A DNA stretch of 64,000 bases from Cristatella mucedo (taxonomy: Eukaryota > Bryozoa > Phylactolaemata > Cristatellidae). Shown piece by piece: positions 51,101 to 61,501 of the stretch. The notes beneath the pieces are model-generated. The model saw only the letters and a program-made list of their open reading frames with translations, had not been told where the DNA came from and made no database searches. A program made the translations under genes and the position numbers. Within the stretch, counting starts at the first letter, position 1. Each line of letters starts with the position of its first letter. The stretch covers positions 7,980,001 through 8,044,000 of the forward strand of contig WPIO01000002.1 in NCBI GenBank assembly GCA_009760855.2, read 5' to 3'.

Positions 51101-54100
51101 TGGGCGATCATGTCGGACCGCTAGGCTAGGGCCGATAGGTGCCGATAGGTGCCGATAGCGGGGCGAAATAAGTGCAGCAAAGTCACTGGCCTTAGGCCGA
51201 TGCAAGCCGGTCGCTGCGTAATTAGCAGGTATCTCTTGCCTCCTCGGCATACTGATCAGGCCTGGGGCTGGAGGAGCACTCTAATAACCCTCCCTCTTCT
51301 GAATACCAGCGCGTCTGGCGGAAAGTCGAGAGCAATCGTGCTTGAACGTACGCATGCTGCGGTCGGAAACAGCGTGGCGTTGAAGCGAGCGCGAAGAGTG
51401 TCGCTTGACGCGTAGCCGCGGCAGTCACGGATTACTGTGGTGCTGCAATCGCACACGCATAACCGAAATTCTTGAGCTGTTGCCTAGCTGGCGTATCTGC
51501 TTCTAGAAAAGCCGACTGTGCGGCGCTTGGCGCGAACAGGAAAAAGGTAAAAGTAAAAGCGTCTTACCGAGGTTAGAACACAAGTTAAGAGCAATGGACG
51601 GATCGCTCTAAGAATAAGCAGCTTCTGAAAAGTAGCTAAACTATGCATGTCCCTGTGCACACCGTCAGGACTCGAAGCAAGACTAGAGAAATGGAAAAAT
51701 ATATTGCAGTCCTGAATCGACCAGGGATTGATAGGAAAAATCAATAGAGACCGCCGCGTAGATAAATGGAATGACACGGCATTCCAGTCCGGTCAGAGTC
51801 AGAGTCTGGTCGGCGTCCGTACATGGGGCAAGGCGTCTTGTAGAGCCCGTGTGCTGCTGCAGTAGGTTTTTCAAGTGATACTAGGCCGCCGGCTGAGGTT
51901 GACTCCAAAAAGGAGGGGAAAATTAGGGTGAGCGCCAATAGAATAATAAGCTAATCGTGGGTCAACTCGGTACCTAAATCGGTGGAGTAGCAGTGAATAC
52001 AGAGAAAGTTCTTTGATACGCGACTCGGTGCCTACGCACTCCAGCGACCATCTTTATAATTGCGAGTTATTTTTAAACAATAAAAATCACGCTGGCAATA
52101 CCTTAGTGGCTCACCGAGCTGGCATCCTGAGATTTATTTTATAGCATTTTCCGTGCACAGTTCAGAGAGAAAACACAATAATTCTTATGATCGACCACTT
52201 TTATCTAATGGCTAAATAGTCTTGATGCGGTTATGTTAATGTTTTTTTCCGGAAACTGCGTGTAGGATTTATCTAATCAAAAGTAAAGTTTTCTCGGAGT
52301 TTTGCACAAGAGATTTAATTTAGCCTTTCCAGAACGGTTCGTACAACGTGCTCCTAAAAATGAAACCCATGGAAGGAATAAAAAGAATTTCAAACGATAC
52401 AATTTTAATGCAAGATCAGACACATCCATTAAAAATATAGTCACAGTAAAGATTATGCCGCTTTAAAATAAATTAGCTGAAACCACCAGCTCATGCAAAA
52501 GGTTTTCTGAAACCGATAGCCATTTTCGGCATTTCCATAACTTAGTGTGTTACCACTTCCGGTGTTTGCTAAACAAGGCAACACGCCCACAGTGCAAGTA
52601 AGATTTTTAAAAATAGGATGCAAGATAGAGTTTAATATTGCGCGGATTCTTAGGTAAAAATGATCTTTTTGATAACGTGGCCAGTAAATAGAGAGTGATT
52701 TGTGGGTATGCTGTTTTGCTTAGCGTGACATTTGGGCAAGCCTGGGTAATACGCTTCAGAAAATGGCTAGAATAATGGCAGTAGAATACGAGGAAGAAGT
52801 TAATAGAGATGATCAAGAAACAGCATCACAACACGTGATGCATACTACGCTATTTCTGTGAAGTTAGGATAGTCAAGGAGAGCAGCGAATTGTGGTTTTT
52901 CAACCTTCACTATTAAGGCTCACTGTGGATAAAAAAGAAAGCCAATAAACCGGTCAGCTTTGAGCCTTTAAAGCTTGCAGGTTTTGAATTTTTAGAATAC
53001 ATGATTTTAAATCCAAAATTTAGTTGTATTTTTCTAAACCAAGCACTTCAGCAATGCTTTCGTTAAACGCTTCTGCATTCAATCGATACTTTTTTCCATC
53101 ACGTACGTATGCCATTAAAAGCGGAAAAAAATCCTTTTAGCATTGCTGGCAGGAACATTTAATTTGTTGTGAACTTGATGAAACCGAAGCTATGACTGCT
53201 CATTAACTATTCAACGCAAGACTTTACAATATTCTGCTTTAAATATGAGATGGTTTGATTATTTGACCACTTTCAGCGATTCCTAACGGTTGAAAACCAG
53301 AACTCTTTGTTTAATTTTTTAAGACAGACAATTTCGGTTTCAAGATGGATCCGTGTAGCTGAACTTCTGACTTCAAAGTAAACTCACGAATGACGTAGCT
53401 TATCTCCAAGCGGTTGTCAAACGAAAGCCTTTTAAGGAGGCATTTAGTAACATTTTCTTATTAAATAAAATAGCTTGTCATGTTATTTTACCTTGTTGGG
53501 ATGCAAATGAAGCAAGAGCCAGCCAGCCTAAGCCACAAGTGGAACTGATACGTGTCTTACAAGGATCTATCGGAACAACCGCGAAAATGTGGGAGTTCAC
53601 GAGGATAGGAACTTAGATAGGGCTCTTTAAAGCTTGAATTATGTTTTTTTTTTATTCTGAACTCCTACTGCTCTACATCTGAGCTTCGGTTGCATGCTGC
53701 TTCTGCAAGTGCATCATTTCGCGTCGCGTTGTCTAGGTTTTGTGTCTGGCTGACTTTTTTCTCGAGGACACAATCTTTTTGGCCTGCGGAAACGAAAGAC
53801 CAGTTCATGACGACTTTCAGCTGGATGCCGGTGGTAAGTCTTAAATATCAATTTGATAAGCCAGCACTCCCAGCTCTGCTCTGCTCGTCAGATCCGCAGC
53901 ACTGTGGGTTTAAGACTTTAAAGGATTCACGTCATGTATCATCACTCCCAGCTCTGTTCTGCTCGTCAGATCCGCAGCACTGTGGGTTTAAGACTTTAAA
54001 GGATTCACGTCATGTATCATCACTTGCTATTGGCAACTCCGTTAAGGTCATTCAAACTGTGATGGGGATTCGCCTTTGCACTCATCCGCGACGATGACAT

Positions 54101-57100
54101 TTGATTCCTACTCGTGTAAAGCAATTTTCGCGTGAAATTGTGTTACTTAGTGTAAAAGTAAATACTTGATCAATTGAATTGACCTTCTGATAAATGCGGA
54201 TCAGAGTAGGGCATCTCTTTTGATTCGAATAGATCTCGCAGCAGTATTTGATACACTTGAACACCAGCTCTGTTTGGACTGCCTCTCCACAAGCTTTGGT
54301 GTCGCTGGCACGGTGCTAAACTGGATAGGCGAAACCTCAGCAAGAAATGTCGGAGTTTAGATATACCTGTAAATGACTGACTGTCCGCCTCTAGGTCTTA
54401 GCCCAGGGTTAAGGTGCTCGTTCTTCACGACCTACTTACCAAGGGTTCGAGTACTGCAGCAAACAATCATTTTATGTTCTGCTACATGCGGGGTTGTAGC
54501 CGTCATAGCTCTTCTGCGGCTATATAAATCAGTCTGTTGGATCAGCTGACCTTTAATTTTTTTTCATACAGGGAGCCCTTAAAGCATGAGACACATTTAG
54601 GGTTAGTCGTAGGCCTCCTTCCTTTTATATCTGTACTTTCCCTTACGCCGATTTCATAAAAAAAACCTAGAATGCCATTTCTACGCCAAATTTATTCAGC
54701 CCTGCTTATTCTCTGATCCTTTTGAAAGTTTCTCTGAACGAAAGTCACTTTACTTCATTGCAAAAAGGATGAATGAAATTCACACTTGGAGGGTCGCAAC
54801 CTTTCCGAATCTTAAGAACGATTATACCAACGTAATATTTCTGGGGCCAACCAGCTTAGTGTCAGAAAAAAACTGGCAGGCCTCACCTCAAAGATTTCTT
54901 TTCTTCAAGTTTTACTCCAGTGACGTCTGACCGTAATCTATACGGGATTTTTTAAATGGCTTGTCATTAGATGGGCCAATCACCATCGCTGCAAAGTGGA
55001 GCTAAACCTTCCAGCTTTTTGGAACATTTCCATGATTAGCGTCTGCTTAGACAAGTGCAGGTCAGCCAACCTAGTACACGTTCTTGCGATCTAGCATCTA
55101 GCGTACTGCAATTCTCTTTATTCGAGACTCTCGTCATGAGCCATTAATTGTCTGCAACTGGTGCATAACTGAGCAGCTACACGACTCCGTCATGTCAATG
55201 GCTTAGCTTCCACATTATATTACTTTTATCAGAGCTCGATTGACTCCCTATCGAATAAACTTAGATTGCTTTTCTCTGGCGTTTGCCGTTTGCTTCTCCT
55301 GATTGGCGCCAGCCAGAAAATCGAACTTTCTTGCTCTTATGGTCCTGTGCTCCTCGCACCACCCGCTTTCCGGGTTCCGGTAGTCTCGCCGTTCCTCTAA
55401 ATGAATTGACAGCTCTTGTTGGTTGGACCTCAGTGCGTAAGTGCACATGCGCCGAAAGTCCGGAGCTCGCTTCTGGCTTCTGCCGCCACCTGTACGGACC
55501 TTGCGGTACATAAGTCCGAACTAAAGACGATCTAAAGATCTCTCCAGCTCAGCTTTCCCGGATCCACAAGCTCTGTATGCACATTTCCGTCGAAGCAGTC
55601 GGTCAGAACTTTTGTCATAAGCGAGGCAGTTTTATACAAGGTCAAAAGTCCTATGGGGTCCTTGCTGTGGCACTGCCCCATTCGGTATAACTCTAATGTT
55701 CACTCATTCACTGTTAGTCTTTCTCGTTCCTATTCGCATTGCGTGCTCAGATTTACACGATTCAGGGCTAGTTACTAACCAGAGGCCATGCTAGCTAGCG
55801 GACCATCGTAGCTTCACACAGAGCTTAACTGGTAGATGGATCGGGCCAGCTCAAGAACAAAAAGCAGCAGAATGAAACCCAATTAAATCTGACAACACGG
55901 TAAAAGAGCTTCTAATCAAAGCAGTTATTTTTAATAAAAGAACAAATAATACATCGTTTACGCTCAGTCAATGTGTCGTATTATGTACAGCTTCATCGCA
56001 GTCGTAATAGGTATTGTAAAGTGACCCTAAGCGAACGCTCAGTCGCCATAGAAATCTTGTGCTCAGCCGTTACTGGCACACTGCCAAAATATGCCGAGCT
56101 CTGCATGGCAATCCCTGCACTAATCTCCGGATAGCAATAACTATTGATGACTGTGTGGGCTGTCTCGATGAATTGGTAGAAGTTATTAAATGTCAATGCA
56201 AATTAAAAAAATAATGGAGAGTAACAAGCTGTCGCTTTTCTGGTTAATAGCGACTGCCAAAACAACCATGGCAGCAAAGTTTGATGCGAACGAAACTTAT
56301 TAAATTGAGTCTTTCACGGGGCATTTGGTCTCAGCTGTACAATAATGTTTTCAAGTTGTAAAATTAGTCAATGTGATGGCCCAACCCCTTGCCTTCCTTT
56401 ATGCCTGTCCATCGATTTATCTATTTATTTACGCCAAATGTCTTTCAGTGACTTTGTTTGCTTACATTTTTTTCTAAAAGAAACCTGTATTGCTAGCTTA
56501 GGTACATAATTACCTACATATCAATGTCTTTAACTCACTATATGCAAGGGCATCTTTGTCAACTGAGTTAAAATTCCATCTGCATGCGAATTCTCTAAGG
56601 ACGCCAATAGGGTGGCTCAAGCAAATGCATTCGCTTTGTTGGTTGCCCACTATAGAATGCCGTCTAGTTTGCCAGTTCCGAAAGTGCTAGAGCTGAGTCG
56701 CTTCCTGTAAGCGTAGAGCACATTGAACATCTAGCAACAAATTTTAACAAGTTTAATTGTAAGAGAAGAGCTGAATAACACGTTCAGCTTTTGTGCTTTG
56801 ACCGCGTTGCGTACAGGGCATCAACTTGCGGGCAGGAAATTGCTAACTACTTTGTTATTGAACCTACCTATTACAGAAGTCAGGCTGGTCTGTGCTTACC
56901 GATTCTCAGCTAGCACCAGGAATGACAGGATCACTTTGCGGTCGCAGAGCTCGTCAAGAACACGACCGTTGAACCTAGCTGACGATAACCTAATAGATCA
57001 ATCCATGCCTTTCGTCAGATCCCAGCCAGCATCACCGATGGCTTCCAGGAGGCATCTGGTAAGTGAATGCAGAGGCTAATCTAGCTATCATGGTGGCTGT

Positions 57101-60100
57101 GTTAGTATTACATAAGATCCTAAGCTTGATAAAGCTACGCTGCCTTCCTGACAAAGATTGTGCATGGATACCAATATTTCTTTGCATTTATTTCTAAATG
57201 TGTGTCTTAAAATGTTTCGCTTGCTTGTATGGAGGGTGGTCGCCTCTTCAGCGTAACAAGCTAAGAGTGCTACCCTTACACTAACGCAATTAATTTCTTA
57301 ATTTGAAAATCAGTATTGTCTTCCTATCTACTTACAGACGAGAAATAACTCATACGTTCTGGTGCTTTTAGGAATTGCAAGTGATGCGAAGGAGTATTTA
57401 ACTACTGAGGGTGGCATTATTGCTAGACTATGGCTATGGCCATGACCTAAAGGCATTATCCACAATGACGTGATGACTGTTTCTCCAGGTTTAACCATTT
57501 TTGGAGAAAAGCAAGTGTCAAATGGCACAAAATAAATTCAGAAACTAGGAAAACCAAGTTGCTCGCTCCTTCAGCCCCTCGTCTAGAGTAGCGCAAGTCT
57601 GAAAACAGATAGAGTGATTGTAGGCTCATGTGGTTTTTGCTCTCTAATTAACAAGTCAGCAAGCGGTCAAGAGAGCCGGTGGGTGGAAGTGAGCCGAAGA
57701 CGGCAGACGTACGCAGCAAGCCTGTGCACATCTTTGCCGAGAGTGCTCGTCAGCAGAAAACGACAAAGCTTAAATGTTAAAAACGTTATATAGAATGGTA
57801 AAAGGTCATCGTCACTATGCACTTGCTCAAGGAGCTGCAGCGGCTACCAGTTGAGCAGCGGATTGCAGCCAACAGTCTTCTGTCGGTTGCTCCTCAACAT
57901 GGACAAATGAGCTATAGCGAGGCTCCGTCGCGTAACGTTGCGAACTCTAAGGACGCGTGCCAGATGGGTCTTAACCCAGGTGTAAGGTGCTCGCTCCTCA
58001 CGAACCAGGTCGCGGGTTCGAGTTCTGCAGCAGACACTGCTCTATTGACAGCTGCAAGCAGTGTGATGGCTCTTCTGCCACTATATAAATAAGGCCTTTG
58101 GATCCACTGACCTTTATCTACATATGTTAGCAAGCAAGATTGTATTGCATTGGCACACTGTGCCACAGGCGTGGCACTTTTTCAGCCTTTATCGTGTTGA
58201 TATTACTCACTTGACCGTGTTTACGACAGTACTTGAAGCTATGCGATATGCTAAATAGAGGACCTAGCACAATGCAAAAGTCTCGCTTCTCATGCCGTTC
58301 CCAGAAAAAATTACTTTAAGTTTTCCCAATATTCACCACTAACCAGTAGACGTGTTAATTGATAGGAAATGGCTTTGACGGTTTATTAGGAAGCACTCCG
58401 AGTTACGTAATGCGGCCAAAGGATGTCATACGCCAACACGGTGAATAATTCCACAATTGGTATGTTTACTAATCATAAAAATGAACCCAACGAGGTCCGA
58501 CATTCCCCTCTTCAAATCTTTCGGAAAATATGGCAGTGTTACTCACCCGGACGCGCTACGGCAGCTGGCGCACTCTGAATCGTAAATTAGCGAGAATCGC
58601 CGTGCAGATAGCGCCAACGAGCACTACATTTAAAGACGGCAGGCAAGAGCTCTGAGTCTCAATGTCGTTCCTCAAAATGCCGTGGAGCCAGTCGGCGGGG
58701 CCAAAATAAGCAAACGAGAAAAACCGGAAACTGTCTAGGATCATCGTCGTGATGGAGCGATCAAAGCTCTGTTTCTCTCGTGCTTAGTCCGACTATGCTC
58801 GCGGGCGAGATGACAAAGAGGCCGAGTCAATACAAACCCTCATTCACCATTCGCCTTTTTTATACGGTTCTTGTGGGGGGGAAGGTCCTCGCTGTAACCT
58901 TCGAGCGAGGGATTTTTTACCAGCATTCGCTCGGGAGCACGAAGAAGATTGCCTCATGCTCGCCAGCTGCTGCGCCAGCCGATGCCGCGAAGCGAGTGAA
59001 AGCTGGGACAATCGCAGCGGTCTTGCTAGGCTCGGCAGATCGCCGACCCAGATCTCGGCGCCGACCTGCGCCAGCCGGCAGCGCGTTAGCGGGCCGCCGG
59101 CTCCGAAGCTGGCCGGCTTATCGTGATTAGCAGAGCAGTTTCACGTTTCAGCACGAAATGCTGTAGTTCTTGAACTTTTGCAGCGACGTTCGCCGGTACG
59201 CTACTTTTCGCTGCTGCTACTTACTGTGTACTGGAAAATGCTCATTTAGGCTGAGCAGATTTTCTCTCTGTAATTGTTCGTTCGTTTTCACCACCGACCT
59301 TCTCACAGTTTTCCTTCCTCGGCGAGCAGCCCGCGTTCGAATGAAAAGAACGTAGAGCGCGGTAGAGCCAGAACGGTTCGCTTTCCCCTACGCTGGGCTG
59401 GGACGAAGAAAATCATCCTACGAAACGCACGCTAGTCGCTCTGGCGGAGTGGGGCCGCGCCAAACCGACAGTTCGCCGAGCGCTCCGATTTGCCGTTGTA
59501 GAAAACAGCCGACGCGCGACACTCGCCGCTAGAACGAACCGATTCGGCAGACGGTGGGCGGCCGACGATCCGCGGCTCTTCCAGCGCTTGGAGCTCGGCA
59601 GCCGCGCCGCCGCCGTCAACGAGACAGCCCGACGACCGGAGCGGTGCGGGCAGCAAGCAGCTGGCAGACGGAGGCACGCCGCCAACGCAGCCGTCACCAT
59701 CTACAGCGTCTGAAGGCGGCGGCGGCGGCAGTGGCGAGGCGGTCGAGGGAGAGCGCGGGCCGCGGGCGAGAGCGAGCGGCGCGGCCGAGAGTGACCGCTA
59801 CGACGATGACGACGACGACGACGGCGGCGGCGGCGATTTACCCTCGGGAGACGTCCAGTCGGGCATGAGCTACTTTGACGAGGCCGACAGCAGCCAGTCG
59901 CCACGGACGGACGAGGACGGAGAGTCTCTGCCTCTTGAGGACGCGAACGACTCCATCGGCGGCGGTGGCGGCGGCGGCGGCACCGACCTGCGAACCAAAG
60001 GCTCCGCCACCGCGACCCGAGCCACGCCGATCGGTGACAGAGAGCTGACGAGGGCCGGTGCGGGACGAGCGGAGGCGGAAGGAGCCGAAGGAGCGAAGCA

Positions 60101-60251
60101 GCGTCACGTGGCCAACGGGCACGCGGTTCGCGAGCAGGCGCCAGCAGGCGGCGGACCCGCCAACGGTGCAGGCGACGGGCGGATCACGGTCCCGATCGCC
60201 AACGGCCACGCTCATCGACCAATGTCGGCCGCAGATCCGCTTCCGCCAGCA

Positions 60252-60307
<56 letters not shown>

Positions 60308-60670
60308 AAGCGAGAACGGTGAGCAGCGGCGGCAGCAGATGGAGCAGGTAGAGCCGAGGCGGGCGACCCCATCGGATGCAGCTCTGGACTCCATTATGGC
60401 TCTAAGCTCGAAGACGTCGCTGACCAGCTATGTCGAAGACGACGCTGTCGAGGCCGAACGCGGCCCTTCGAAGGGCTCTCGCATTTCTCTTGACGACGCC
60501 GGGAAACAGTCGCCTGCGAATTATTCGCATGGGGCCTTGCACGACTGCATTGTCGACCGACCTGTAGCAGACGATGCTGACGCAGACTACAAGCTGGTAT
60601 CCGGTCGGTATCAAATTCTAAGGACCATAGCCAAAGAAGGCCCAGTGACGCTGAAAGAATGCATGAGCAG
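47951..60670 (+). CDS. DCLK: doublecortin-like kinase (DCLK), partial: 5 exons, open at both ends
   Basis: DCLK proteins bind microtubules through two N-terminal DCX domains and carry a CaMK-type Ser/Thr kinase. Exons: 47951-48155, 48261-48721, 53737-53833, 56877-57058, 59502-60670. They join in phase and give 704 codons plus two bases. DCX1 is [18 protein letters not shown] onward, ending [11 protein letters not shown]2 runs from [16 protein letters not shown] through [10 protein letters not shown] to [17 protein letters not shown] Ser/Pro/Gly/Asp/Ala-rich linker follows. The last exon ends [19 protein letters not shown], which aligns without gaps with the DCLK kinase start but lacks the glycine-loop glycines. 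The first exon found starts right after an in-frame stop, so the initiator Met lies in an upstream exon I could not identify. The remaining kinase exons were not found before 64000. A DCX-only product is unlikely given the kinase-like end. Confidence 0.88.
48261..48721 (+). CDS. DCLK: DCLK exon: end of DCX1, linker, first half of DCX2
   Basis: Starts [20 protein letters not shown] (first G split), then a Gly/Ala/Pro-rich linker, then [40 protein letters not shown] and [10 protein letters not shown]. Donor CAG|GTGAGA in phase 0, the family's DCX2 split after GKQ. Confidence 0.93.
48722..53736 (+). other. DCLK intron (about 5.0 kb)
   Basis: Flanked by GTGAGA and GTCTAG. Contains one LINE tail (50195-50400) and a 10-bp triplicate (GCCGATAGGT, near 51131-51160). 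Nothing else recognised. Confidence 0.7.
50195..50400 (+). mobile_element. LINE 3' UTR and tail in DCLK intron
   Basis: CTGTGCATGTCACATCTAGC, AAGTGCCTAGAAAGAAAATC, AGTTCTCTGAGGGTGCTATA and ATTATTATTGTTATC. Confidence 0.75.
53737..53833 (+). CDS. DCLK: DCLK exon: second half of DCX2
   Basis: The acceptor is GTCTAG and the donor G|GTAAGT. Reads [20 protein letters not shown] then DDFQLDAG, aligning with CLQDFFGDDDIFIACG and DDFLLDE of vertebrate DCLK1. Phase 0 in, phase 1 out. A longer open frame over the same bases in another frame is a shadow. Confidence 0.88.
53865..54020 (+). repeat. 78-bp tandem duplication
   Basis: Two nearly identical copies beginning CACTCCCAGCTCTG at 53865 and 53943, starting about 30 bp after the DCLK DCX2 exon donor. 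Confidence 0.93.
54395..54565 (+). mobile_element. SINE-B copy
   Basis: TCTTAGCCCAGGGTTAAGGT (A box), CAAGGGTTCGAGTACTGCAG (B box), TGCGGCTATATAAATCAGTC, GATCAGCTGACCTTT. Confidence 0.8.
56877..57058 (+). CDS. DCLK: DCLK exon: Ser/Arg-rich linker after DCX2
   Basis: The acceptor is CCTATTACAG and the donor CTG|GTAAGT. Only the frame that matches the phase of the preceding exon is open: it reads [19 protein letters not shown], then a Ser/Arg/Pro-rich stretch ending SPMASRRHL. Its place fits the basic Ser/Pro linker of DCLK. Evidence is phase and splice sites more than homology. Confidence 0.68.
57810..57905 (+). mobile_element. LINE-2 coding fragment
   Basis: [20 protein letters not shown] matches PLLKEQGWMPVEQRIQSKVL of the LINE-2 frame at 27217. 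Confidence 0.65.
57955..58135 (+). mobile_element. SINE-B copy, best preserved
   Basis: GGGTCTTAACCCAGGTGTAA (A box region), GGTCGCGGGTTCGAGTTCTG (B box), TGCAAGCAGTGTGATGGCTC, TGCCACTATATAAATAAGGC, GATCCACTGACCTTTATC. Head and B box are close to a real tRNA, but the cloverleaf is incomplete. Confidence 0.85.
59502..60670 (+). CDS. DCLK: DCLK exon: giant low-complexity linker and kinase start
   Basis: The acceptor TTGCCGTTGTAG gives phase 0, as required, directly after a stop in that frame. The 1169-nt exon encodes Ser/Thr/Pro-rich sequence, seven Asp followed by four Gly (near 59802-59834), eight Gly (near 59958-59981), seventeen Ala from pure GCG codons (60255-60305), an acidic Ser-rich motif ([12 protein letters not shown]), then the kinase start [12 protein letters not shown]. 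Donor AG|GTACGC. The 5' boundary is inferred; smaller exons starting at 59628 or 59691 would also keep phase. Confidence 0.75.
60255..60305 (+). repeat. pure GCG repeat in coding sequence (17 Ala)
   Basis: Seventeen uninterrupted GCG codons, in frame, encode polyalanine in the DCLK linker. The absence of synonymous variation indicates recent triplet expansion rather than conserved protein sequence. Confidence 0.9.
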
Positions 60671-61192
60671 GTACGCTGCAGCTGCTGCGTCTTATGAATG
60701 TGTAAGTCGTGCATGAAAAAAATGACTGCACACGTTGGCTGCACTGAATCAACCCTTGAAGTCCTCCGGAATTCGTAGCACTGTTTAAATTTTGGCGTGA
60801 ATCGAGTGATTTTGTGAAACGTGCTTTCATTTTGAATAGTCGATATCAAATCTGTTCTTTCAAAAAACATCCAGAGTCAGCAGACCTTAAGTTCGTCGCT
60901 AGTGTCGTAGGTAGTGCTAAAATACTGCTGACAATTTCTGCTTATCGCAGTTTCAGCGTTCATAGCGACTATGGGGACCAATATTTGACCTTTATGGTTG
61001 CAAAAACATCAGCCCCTATAAAATCAAGTATATGTTCGAATGTATTTTGCATCGAAACACCACCGACGATACGCAAACATAGTGCTGCTTTGGCGGGCGT
61101 ATATTTCCTCCTCAAGATGGCTTGCAGTTCGCCAGCGCACAGGCACTCTACCGCCGCGTCCGTGAGGCAACTCCCCCTGCCTTGGCTATTCC

Positions 61193-61501
61193 ATGTCTCC
61201 TGGGTCCGCTCGTCGTGCCTCTGCTCACCAGCAAGCAATAGCTAATCAAAGGCAAGGCAGGTTGGTGGACACAGCTGCCCGCACCGGCCTGCACCTAAGC
61301 TACAGGCAACAGCTAATAGCAGGCAGATTAGTAGGCTACAGTGCATACCGGGCTGCACTCAAGCTAGGCGTTCTAAATTTTCCTGACGTCCATTCCATTC
61401 GCCAAGTCAAATTTGCTGTATCCGAAGAAGTTCTGATGCATTCAATTCAATCCTACATAATCCACAATGAAGGCGAAAGTGAGGTTGTGCGCTGGAACTA
61501 A
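61193..61501 (+). CDS. orphan open frame, 102 codons
   Basis: Reads smoothly (RQGRLVDTAARTGLHLSYRQ, YSAYRAALKLGVLNFPDVHS) and has a natural-looking composition, unlike the low-complexity frames elsewhere. I recognise no domain. It sits in the presumed DCLK intron and could be a transposon remnant, an unrelated nested exon or chance. Confidence 0.2.
   Translation: MSPGSARRASAHQQAIANQRQGRLVDTAARTGLHLSYRQQLIAGRLVGYSAYRAALKLGVLNFPDVHSIRQVKFAVSEEVLMHSIQSYIIHNEGESEVVRWN

Noticed and set aside
53690-54097. 135-codon plus-strand frame starting at 53690
   Set aside because: A shadow of the real DCLK exon (53737-53833), which is read in another frame. The second half is the 78-bp duplication.
57955-58030. 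Possible functional tRNA gene (clear A-box and B-box-like motifs)
   Set aside because: No complete cloverleaf could be formed, and the same head occurs in many diverged copies followed by a shared SINE body.
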